Assembly: GCA_964410665.1 (NCBI GenBank)
Contig: CAYPIE010000192.1
Span: 1 to 5,000 of the forward strand
DNA from: CAYPIE01 sp964410665
GTDB taxonomy: Bacteria > Planctomycetota > Planctomycetia > Gemmatales > Gemmataceae
Reading direction: 5' to 3'
Length of the DNA: 5,000 nucleotides
The notes below the pieces were generated by a model that worked only from the letters and a program-made list of their open reading frames with translations, was not told the origin of the DNA and ran no database searches. The translations under genes were made by a program, and so were the position numbers. Shown here one piece after another: positions 1 to 5,000 of this stretch (positions are counted from its first letter, which is position 1; every line of letters begins with the position of its first letter).

Positions 1-120
1 AGCGCTTCTGCCGCTTCGCAGCGCAAGCGCTTCTGCCGCTTCGCAGCGCAAGCGCCTCTGCCGCTTCCGCAGCGCAAGCACCTCTGCCGCTTCCGCAGCG
101 CAAGCCCCTCTGCCGCTTCC
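1..120. repeat. Tandem array of 25-26 bp GC-rich units
   Basis: Five head-to-tail copies can be read: 1-25 and 26-50 are identical 25-mers, 51-76 and 77-102 are 26-mers with one extra C and one to three substitutions, and 103-120 is a partial copy that decays into unrelated sequence. The unit core is CTTCTGCCGCTTCGCAGCG with minor variants. The array probably continues to the left of the window. Each unit can form a short hairpin, for example AAGCG at 25-29 with CGCTT at 37-41 around a 7-base loop. The 25/26 period is not a multiple of three, so a conserved protein repeat is unlikely. The same family recurs in inverted orientation near the right end (4958-4997). Its function is unknown; it may be a dispersed intergenic repeat. 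Confidence 0.9.
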
Positions 121-304
121 CCGTCGGGCTCACACCCCCGCTCGGAATACACACGCTCCCCTTGCCAACCACCCAACCACGGTCCTCACGCACGGACGCA
201 CAACCCAAGTCCGCCGCTCAGAACGGAGCCGATCCCAACTCTGCTGCCACGCTGCGGGCAGACCACGCCCTTCGAAGACTCAGGACGTGCCACCCAGCGA
301 TAGC

Positions 305-335
305 ATATCAACAAATTTTTTTTATTCTTTGATAT
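305..335. other. AT-rich inverted repeat with poly-T loop
   Basis: Perfect 7-bp arms ATATCAA (305-311) and TTGATAT (329-335) enclose a 17-base loop that contains eight T residues. It is the only strongly AT-rich patch in an otherwise GC-rich region. An A/T stem with a long loop is a weak RNA hairpin, so a DNA-level role such as a protein-binding site or an upstream AT-rich promoter element is as plausible as a terminator. No function can be assigned. Confidence 0.4.
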
Positions 336-437
336 CAGAAACAGCATCCGTAATTGCATACACAATTGCTCAAGCATGAATAACCCAGAGCCTTCGACTT
401 CCGGGCTCCGCGTTCACACAGGGACAAATAGGACAAT

Positions 438-448
438 CAGATAATCTG
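438..448. promoter_or_regulatory. Small palindrome, possible operator
   Basis: CAGAT and ATCTG are perfectly symmetric around a single A, about 67 bases upstream of the preferred start of the GRDP-like gene. The position would suit a regulator site, but an 11-base dyad can arise by chance and I recognise no known operator. Confidence 0.2.
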
Positions 449-504
449 GTCAAAGAAGGTGCGAACAAGATAGTAAGCTTCCGTTGGGATCCCACTGCCT
501 CCCT

Positions 505-508
505 GGAG
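505..508 (+). promoter_or_regulatory. Ribosome binding site deciding the GRDP-like gene start
   Basis: GGAG lies seven bases before the ATG at 516, an ideal spacing. It lies only one base before the in-frame ATG at 510, which is too close to work. The site therefore favours 516 as the true start. Confidence 0.65.
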
Positions 509-515
509 CATGCCC

Positions 516-1382
516 ATGCATCCGACCCATCAGGCTCTTCTCGACCGTGTGCAGCAGTACCGCTTCGACGCCGCGGAGACCGAGCTTACCTTCGCGAAAC
601 GCTTGGCCCGAGAGAACGGCTGGACAGTTACTGATGCCGAGCGAGCGATCGTCGAGTATCTCCGCTTCATGTTTCTGGCTGTGGTCGCTGACCATCCGGT
701 GACTCCCTCCGACCAGGTCGATCAGGTGTGGCATCTACACCTGACTTATACCCGTTCCTACTGGGAGGTTTTTTGTGGCCAGGTCCTGGAAACGCCGGTG
801 CATCACGGCCCGACCCGTGGCGGAGAGGCCGAGGTCGACAAGTACCAGCGGCAATACCTGCAAACGCTGGCCAGTTACAAGGAGTTCTTCGGCAATGAGC
901 CGCCACCGGATCTGTGGCCGCCGCCGGAGGTTCGCTTCGGAGAGGCTCGCCATTTCCAACGCATCAATCGGCAAAAGCACTGGGTAATTCCCAAGCCCCG
1001 GCTACCACGCTGGGCATGGGGAATGGTTGCCATTGGGGCGGTGCTTTGCCTGATGGTCCTGTTGCCGAGGCCTAATGCGGCCGTTCCCCAACCAAACGCG
1101 GCCGCGATACTGCTGGGCGAATTCGCGGCTTGGCAGATCGGCGTTTTTGCCATGGTGCTGTCACTGATCGTCCTATTCGCCATTTTTGGCCGCAGTTGTG
1201 CCCAGTGCAAACGCTCTCGGGCCATGGTCAAGACCGGATCCACCAAGAAAACCGGCTGGTGGAGCCAGACGCAGGAGGAGTGGCAATGTAAATACTGTGG
1301 CCACACCGAATGGAAAGCCGAAGAATCCAGTTCGGGCTGTGGCAGTGGCTGCGGCAGCGGCTGTGGCGGCTGTGGCGATTAA
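516..1382 (+). CDS. GRDP-like (glycine-rich domain-containing) membrane protein with zinc-ribbon-like module and Gly/Cys tail
   Basis: The product is 288 aa from the ATG at 516; the ATG at 510 would add two residues but has a badly spaced RBS. Residues about 20-140 match the bacterial glycine-rich-domain-containing (GRDP-like) family. The hallmark is VDQVWHLHLTYTRSYW (about 68-83) with WHxH histidines at 73 and 75, then Cys87, HHGPTRGG (about 96-103) and an FFG...WPPPEVRFG stretch. Two hydrophobic segments (about 166-184 and 197-225) predict a membrane anchor. CxxC pairs at 228/231 and 258/261 form a zinc-ribbon-like module with a 26-residue spacer. The tail alternates Gly, Ser and Cys (Cys 275, 279, 283, 286), resembling tails of bacterial TIGR04222-type membrane proteins that often accompany this family (from memory). 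There is no signal peptide, so the GRDP domain probably faces the cytoplasm. The biochemical role of the bacterial family is unknown. The family call is strong; metal binding is inference. Confidence 0.9.
   Translation: MHPTHQALLDRVQQYRFDAAETELTFAKRLARENGWTVTDAERAIVEYLRFMFLAVVADHPVTPSDQVDQVWHLHLTYTRSYWEVFCGQVLETPVHHGPTRGGEAEVDKYQRQYLQTLASYKEFFGNEPPPDLWPPPEVRFGEARHFQRINRQKHWVIPKPRLPRWAWGMVAIGAVLCLMVLLPRPNAAVPQPNAAAILLGEFAAWQIGVFAMVLSLIVLFAIFGRSCAQCKRSRAMVKTGSTKKTGWWSQTQEEWQCKYCGHTEWKAEESSSGCGSGCGSGCGGCGD
1335..1376 (+). repeat. In-frame GGC-TGT/TGC-GGC codon repeat encoding the Gly/Cys tail
   Basis: Short units of 12 and then 9 bases, built on GGC TGY GGC with AGY spacers, run to the last codon before Asp and the stop. 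They encode the four-cysteine tail of the GRDP-like protein. The unit length may vary between strains through slippage, but Cys is coded by both TGT and TGC, which argues against a very recent pure expansion. Confidence 0.75.
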
Positions 1383-1421
1383 CGCATCCGTCAGCGGCTG
1401 GCGTTGTCGGTCGAGCGAACG

Positions 1422-1427
1422 TATAAT
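1422..1427 (+). promoter_or_regulatory. Candidate -10 box (TATAAT) ahead of the DUF1501 gene
   Basis: A perfect TATAAT hexamer sits in the 83-base gap between the first two genes, 38 bases before the preferred ATG of the DUF1501 gene. No good -35 lies 16-18 bases upstream; TTGTCG at 1404-1409 is only 12 bases away. There is no extended -10 TG either. It suggests, but does not prove, that the DUF1501 gene is transcribed separately. Confidence 0.35.
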
Positions 1428-1465
1428 CAGCTCATGCTGCTTTCCCACCGAACGAGTTGCTTGCC

Positions 1466-2923
1466 ATGAATCGACCACACTATTTTGCTCCTCCTGAGCC
1501 GCGCTATGCCAATCGGCGTGATTTTTTGCTTCAGGCCGGTCATGGCTTTGGCATGATTGCCCTGGCTAATCTGCTGACCGATCAGGAAGCGCGGGCCGCC
1601 CATCCAGTCAACCCGCTGGCCAGCCGACCCACGCATATGCCGGGGCGGGCCAAATCGGTGATCTGGCTGTTTATGAATGGCGGCCCCAGTCAAGTCGATA
1701 CCTGGGATCACAAGCCAGAGTTGGCCAAACGTGATGGCCAGGAACTCGAAGGCTTCAACCCAGAAACCGGCTTTTTTGTCAATCAGGTCGGTCCGATCAT
1801 GAAGTCACCGTTCGCCTTTGCGCGACACGGCGAATCCGGTGCTTGGGTATCGAACTTGTTTCCCAATCTGGCCCAGCATGTGGACAAGATGGCCTTCTTG
1901 TATTCTTGCTGGACCGATTCCAATAACCACGCCCCCGCCTTGTTCAAGATGAATACTGGCATGTCCCGGATGGGCTTCCCTTGCCTTGGCTCTTGGGTCA
2001 CCTACGGTTTGGGCTGTGACAGCCAAGATCTCCCGGCGTTTCTGGTCATGTACGATACGCTCGGCCGGGGCATTCCCAAGGGCCACTCGCTCAACTGGGG
2101 AGCTGGCTTCTTGCCCAGCATCTATCAGGGCACTGCCCTGAAACCCCAAGGCGAACCCATCGACAACCTCCAACCTCCCAAGCCCGTCGTCGATGCGACC
2201 CAGCGTGCCCAGCTCGACTTCCTCGCCAAGCTCAATCAGCGGCATCAAGCCCAGGCCAAGGCGAATACCTCCGAGCTAGCCGCGCGGATCGAAACCTTTG
2301 AGCTGGCCTATCGCATGCAGATGGCCGCGCCCGAAGCCCTCGATGTCGACGGTGAACCCGAACCGATCCGCCGCCTGTACGGCTTGGATCACCCCAAGTG
2401 TGGCCACTTTGCCCGGCAGTGCCTGTTGGCCCGCCGCATGATCGAGCGGGGCGTCCGCTTTGTGCAAATCTACTCAGGCGGCATGGAAAACGAACGCAGC
2501 TGGGACGGCCACAAGGACATTATCAAGAACCACACCGGCTTTGCCGCCGAGACCGATCAGCCGATTGCCGCGCTATTGAGCGATCTCGAGGCCCGCGGCA
2601 TGCTGGATGAGACCCTGGTCATCTGGGGCGGCGAGTTCGGCCGCCTGCCCATCGCCCAGAAGGGCAGCACCGGCCGCGACCACAACCCGCACGCCTTCAC
2701 CTTCTGGCTGGCCGGCGGTGGGGTCAAAGGGGGCACGTTGTATGGCGCTACCGACGAGATCGGCTTCAAAGCGGTTGAGAACCGGGTAAGTGTCCATGAT
2801 CTGCATGCCACCATCCTGCATCTACTCGGCATGGATCATGAGCGACTCACCTACCGCTACAATGGCCGCGATTTCCGACTCACCGATGTGGCCGGACGGA
2901 TCGTGCATCCCATCTTGGCTTGA
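1466..2923 (+). CDS. DUF1501 domain protein, Tat-exported (alkaline-phosphatase/sulfatase superfamily)
   Basis: The product is 485 aa from the ATG at 1466. A TTG at 1457 is an alternative but sits directly against the only weak GAG upstream. The N-terminus carries a twin-arginine motif, NRRDFLLQAG (Arg17-Arg18), and a short hydrophobic stretch, predicting Tat export. DUF1501 (PF07394) then spans nearly the whole protein. Visible marks are FMNGGPSQVDTWD (69-81, with Asp78 in the metal-site position of the superfamily), SWDGH (345-349), GGEFGR (388-393), GRDHNPHAFTFWLAGGGVKGG (403-423) and VHDLHATILHLLG (443-455). Length and motifs are complete. The family is abundant in planctomycetes, usually next to a DUF1549/DUF1553 (PSD1-type) gene; none is here. 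It is thought to be a periplasmic or surface hydrolase, but the substrate is unknown. The family call is very secure; the enzymatic role is inference. Confidence 0.95.
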   Translation: MNRPHYFAPPEPRYANRRDFLLQAGHGFGMIALANLLTDQEARAAHPVNPLASRPTHMPGRAKSVIWLFMNGGPSQVDTWDHKPELAKRDGQELEGFNPETGFFVNQVGPIMKSPFAFARHGESGAWVSNLFPNLAQHVDKMAFLYSCWTDSNNHAPALFKMNTGMSRMGFPCLGSWVTYGLGCDSQDLPAFLVMYDTLGRGIPKGHSLNWGAGFLPSIYQGTALKPQGEPIDNLQPPKPVVDATQRAQLDFLAKLNQRHQAQAKANTSELAARIETFELAYRMQMAAPEALDVDGEPEPIRRLYGLDHPKCGHFARQCLLARRMIERGVRFVQIYSGGMENERSWDGHKDIIKNHTGFAAETDQPIAALLSDLEARGMLDETLVIWGGEFGRLPIAQKGSTGRDHNPHAFTFWLAGGGVKGGTLYGATDEIGFKAVENRVSVHDLHATILHLLGMDHERLTYRYNGRDFRLTDVAGRIVHPILA

Positions 2924-3030
2924 ATCGAGCACTTGCCAAGGATTGCTTGTCCATATCTCCTAAGCATCCTAAGCTTCCAGCGTGTGTCTGGTCGACCGAT
3001 CACGCTTGCGCAGCTTGGAGATCCCCGACC
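2924..3030. other. Gap between DUF1501 and FG-GAP genes
   Basis: This stretch stays open in the frame of the downstream gene back to a TTG at 2920 that overlaps the DUF1501 stop. The translated sequence there is Cys/Pro-rich with no signal peptide or known motif, so I treat it as untranslated leader. The only internal structure is a CCTAAGC direct repeat (2959-2965 and 2968-2974). No clear terminator follows the DUF1501 gene, so read-through into the next gene is possible. Confidence 0.5.
3017..3020 (+). promoter_or_regulatory. Ribosome binding site deciding the FG-GAP gene start
   Basis: GGAG lies ten bases before the ATG at 3031, acceptable though slightly long. No comparable site precedes the in-frame TTG at 2920, so 3031 is preferred. 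Confidence 0.55.
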
Positions 3031-4890
3031 ATGCGGTCGAAGTTACCTGGACCTGCCCGACCGGGACCTTGTTTACGCAGTCCTGTTCTTGGCGTTTGCC
3101 GCCTCGAAGCGCGACAGACGCCAGCGTTTATGGCCACGTTTGATCCCGGTACGAGCCTGCTGAGCATTCGTGCGGATGCCGCGAACGACTTCCTGGTCGT
3201 GTTTGTCGAGGACAACCAGGTCAAAATCACTAGTGAAGATCCAGAGACTGGACCACTTGCACCCGCAGCGATTGAGCTTCTAAGCATCGACGCAGGCAAT
3301 GGCGATGATACGATAAACCTGGATCCTCTCTCGACCGCCGAATTCCCCAATCTACGCGACATTGCCATCAACGCCGGTGATGGCAACGACCTTGTCCTCG
3401 GGGGTTTCTTGCCAGAACGAATCAGTGGGAATGTTGGCACCGACACCATCTTAGCATCTGGCGGCGCGGACCGGATCATCTGGAACGAGGGTGATGGCTC
3501 CGACCAGGTCGATGGCGGTCCGGATGTCGATGTCATGGAGGTCAACACTCGGGACACCAGCGAGCAAGAGGTGTTCAGCCTGGTCCCCGCAGGCGACGAT
3601 TTCATGTTTCTACGCAACAATCTTGATCCCTTTGACTTGACCCTGGCCGCAATCGAAGAAGTCGACCTCAACGCCCAGGGCGGCGATGACATCATCAATA
3701 CCACCCCGGCGAGCAGCACGGCGTTGAACATCGATGGGGGCACGGGCAACGATGAACTCACCATCGTTGCCGGTGATGCCACTGGTCTTGAGCGCTCAGG
3801 ACCCACGGCAGGAGCGGGCGTTTATTCCTTTGGCAATCGCCAGGCGATTGCCTTTGCCAGCATCGAGCGAGTGCGTCAGCCCAACCAAGCAGTGCCGGTC
3901 GGCCAGGCCACCACAGGACAGTTCGCCAGTGCTGCGGGCGGCGCAAGCGTTGCTACGGTCACCGTGTACGGACCGGATGGTGATCCAGATTATGAGGTTC
4001 CTGCTCTGGAACCCAGCGAAACGCCGGGAGGCTTACGGACGGCCATGGCCGATGTCACTGGCGATGGCATTGCCGATCTGATCGCTGGGACCGGTCCGGG
4101 AGCTCCGGCCCAGATCGTGCTCTTTGATGGGGCCAGCCAGGAGAAGCTCACCACCTTGTTGCCGTTTGAGCCGAGCTTTACCGGGGGAATCTACGTGGCC
4201 GCGGGCGACTTGACCGGGGATGGTCGCGCCGAGATTATTGTGACGCCCGACCAAGGGGGAGGTCCCCGCGTGCGGATCTTTGATGCTCGCGACTTCGGGC
4301 CGCTGGTGGATTTCTTTGGCATCGAGGACCCAGCTTTCCGCGGTGGTGCTCGACCGGCCTTGGCCGATGTCAATGCCGACAAGAGCCTCGATCTGATTGT
4401 CGCGGCTGGTTTTGGCGGTGGGCCGCGGATTGCCCTGTTCGATGGGGAAACTCTGCCTCCGGCTGGAGGTTTGCCCGGAAAGCTCACTTCGGACTTTTTT
4501 GTCTTCGAGCCTTCCTTGCGAAATGGGGTGTTTGTGACCGGCGGCGACATCAACACGGATGGGTTTGCCGATCTGATCGTCGGTGGCGGTCCTGGCGGCG
4601 GTCCACGGATCTTTGGCCTGGACGGTCAGGATCTCACTACACAAACGCTGCAAACCCCTGTGGCCAACTTTTTTGGCGGCGATGTGAATAGTCGTGGCGG
4701 CATCCGCTTGACGGCCAAGGATCTGGACGGGGATAGCTTCACGGACCTGGTGATCGCTGCCGGCCCTGGCGCTCTGCCACAAGTCACCGCATACAGCGGT
4801 CTGTCCATCCAGCCCGAGGAAGTGCCCGACGAGCTTTACCGTTTCAACAGCTTTCCGCAGACTTTCCTCGGCGGAGTGTTTGTGGGCTAA
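3031..4890 (+). CDS. Extracellular-type protein with RTX-like and FG-GAP/VCBS calcium-binding repeats
   Basis: The product is 619 aa from the ATG at 3031; starting at the TTG at 2920 would give 656 aa. The N-terminus is basic and Pro-rich and leads to RLEARQTPAF (24-33), resembling the LExRxxPA motif near the N-terminus of many planctomycete secreted proteins (family knowledge from memory). There is no classical signal peptide. Residues about 85-245 hold acidic Gly/Asp repeats like the RTX beta-roll: AGNGDDTINL, AGDGNDLVLGG, EGDGSDQVDGG, AQGGDDIINTT and GGTGNDELTI. Residues about 305-619 hold five FG-GAP/VCBS-type repeats 52-60 residues apart, each with a DxxxDGxxDL-like calcium loop (starting at 341, 393, 446, 506 and 564) and a GPGGGPRI-like strand. 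The 446 loop (DVNADKSLDL) is degenerate. The protein stops at GGVFVG, the opening strand of a next blade, suggesting a ring-closing arrangement. The likely role is a surface or matrix adhesion or structural protein; no catalytic site is seen. Confidence 0.9.
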   Translation: MRSKLPGPARPGPCLRSPVLGVCRLEARQTPAFMATFDPGTSLLSIRADAANDFLVVFVEDNQVKITSEDPETGPLAPAAIELLSIDAGNGDDTINLDPLSTAEFPNLRDIAINAGDGNDLVLGGFLPERISGNVGTDTILASGGADRIIWNEGDGSDQVDGGPDVDVMEVNTRDTSEQEVFSLVPAGDDFMFLRNNLDPFDLTLAAIEEVDLNAQGGDDIINTTPASSTALNIDGGTGNDELTIVAGDATGLERSGPTAGAGVYSFGNRQAIAFASIERVRQPNQAVPVGQATTGQFASAAGGASVATVTVYGPDGDPDYEVPALEPSETPGGLRTAMADVTGDGIADLIAGTGPGAPAQIVLFDGASQEKLTTLLPFEPSFTGGIYVAAGDLTGDGRAEIIVTPDQGGGPRVRIFDARDFGPLVDFFGIEDPAFRGGARPALADVNADKSLDLIVAAGFGGGPRIALFDGETLPPAGGLPGKLTSDFFVFEPSLRNGVFVTGGDINTDGFADLIVGGGPGGGPRIFGLDGQDLTTQTLQTPVANFFGGDVNSRGGIRLTAKDLDGDSFTDLVIAAGPGALPQVTAYSGLSIQPEEVPDELYRFNSFPQTFLGGVFVG

Positions 4891-4912
4891 GCTGCCCGAA
4901 GCGTAACATTGC

Positions 4913-4941
4913 GAGCCTCGGAGTGAGTGCGAAGGCTCACT
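4913..4941 (+). terminator. Possible terminator hairpin after the FG-GAP gene
   Basis: Two mutually exclusive stems can form 23-50 bases after the stop codon: GAGCCT (4913-4918) with AGGCTC (4933-4938), and AGTGAG (4922-4927) with CTCACT (4936-4941) around an 8-base loop. No U-tract follows, so this is not a canonical intrinsic terminator; it may be a Rho-type or repeat-derived structure. Confidence 0.3.
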
Positions 4942-4957
4942 TGTAGGAAAATTGAAG

Positions 4958-4997
4958 AAGCGTTTGCGAAGCGGCAGAGGCGGCAGAAGCGCTTGCG
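4958..4997. repeat. Inverted copies of the left-end GC-rich repeat
   Basis: The reverse complement of this stretch reads as the same unit as the array at 1-120. Positions 4980-4997 match positions 22-39 exactly over 18 bases in reverse complement, and 4965-4978 match 7-20 over 14 bases. The two partial copies are joined by a shortened junction, so the array here is less regular. It probably continues beyond the window. Confidence 0.8.
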
Positions 4998-5000
4998 GTG

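Larger units (their letters stand above)
121..515. other. Intergenic region upstream of the GRDP-like gene
   Basis: I find no supportable gene in these roughly 395 bases. The left part (121-300) is C-rich on the + strand and lacks stops in some frames only because of its composition. The centre (about 301-370) turns sharply AT-rich, with eight consecutive T residues at 316-323. The right part holds small dyads at 388-408 (GAGCC/GGCTC) and 438-448 (CAGAT-A-ATCTG). TTGATA at 329-334 resembles a -35 hexamer, but no good -10 lies 16-18 bases downstream, so I do not call a promoter. The promoter of the next gene presumably lies somewhere here. Confidence 0.6.

Noticed and set aside
1..120. CRISPR array
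   Set aside because: The units are directly abutting with no unique spacers of constant length between them.
1..303. Plus-strand frame open from the window edge to a TAG at 301, possibly the end of an upstream gene
   Set aside because: It is mostly the out-of-phase 25/26-bp repeat followed by C-rich DNA; a second frame is equally open, so the lack of stops reflects composition.
329..358. Possible sigma-70 promoter with TTGATA as the -35
   Set aside because: No acceptable -10 hexamer occurs at 16-18 bases; the best candidate, TAATTG, matches poorly.
186..377. Minus-strand open frame of 63 residues in the upstream intergenic region
   Set aside because: It starts in the AT-rich island, has no recognisable motif or good ribosome binding site, and its composition simply follows the local base bias.
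2933..3163. Overlapping + strand frame with a hydrophobic stretch resembling a signal peptide (DLVYAVLFLAFAA)
   Set aside because: It is out of frame with the FG-GAP gene, ends soon after the overlap, and the in-frame LEARQTPAF motif with its GGAG site explains the region better.
3000..3806. Long minus-strand frame of 268 residues opposite the FG-GAP gene
   Set aside because: It is the antisense shadow of the Gly/Asp-rich repeats, Ser/Pro-rich with no domain, and the opposing + frame carries clear motifs.
4033..4782. Long minus-strand frame of 249 residues opposite the FG-GAP repeats
   Set aside because: It is the mirror of the repeat codons (DGxADL and GPGGGP) and shows no independent motif or start signal.

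Overview
The window looks like a stretch of planctomycete chromosome (Planctomycetota, possibly the Gemmatales side; the lower rank is inference). The support is the gene content. There is a DUF1501 protein with a twin-arginine leader. There is an RTX-like/FG-GAP repeat protein whose N-terminus carries an LEARQTPA motif of the kind common in planctomycete extracellular proteins. There is also a bacterial glycine-rich-domain (GRDP-like) membrane protein. Base composition is moderately GC-rich. No tRNA, rRNA, CRISPR array or recognisable transposase is visible.

Layout: positions 1-120 hold five tandem copies of a 25-26 bp GC-rich unit. Positions 121-515 are intergenic, with an abrupt AT-rich patch at about 305-335 and some small dyads. 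Three genes follow, all on the + strand. The first (516-1382) is a GRDP-like domain followed by two membrane segments, a CxxC/CxxC zinc-ribbon-like module and a Gly/Cys tail. The second (1466-2923) is a full-length DUF1501 protein, preceded by an 83-base gap that contains a perfect TATAAT. The third (3031-4890) is a secreted-type protein with RTX-like and FG-GAP/VCBS-type calcium-binding repeats, preceded by a 107-base gap. Positions 4891-5000 hold a possible hairpin and then the 25-bp repeat family again, in inverted orientation.

The genes do not form an obvious pathway. Each has its own leader gap, and two have a GGAG ribosome binding site that settles the start codon. All three products are predicted to act at or outside the cytoplasmic membrane: a membrane-anchored protein, a Tat-exported hydrolase-like protein and a repeat-rich surface or matrix protein. 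The DUF1501 gene lacks the DUF1549/DUF1553 partner that often lies beside it in planctomycetes. The most unusual non-coding feature is the short GC-rich repeat family that brackets the three-gene block in opposite orientations. I see no convincing evidence of a new multi-gene system.
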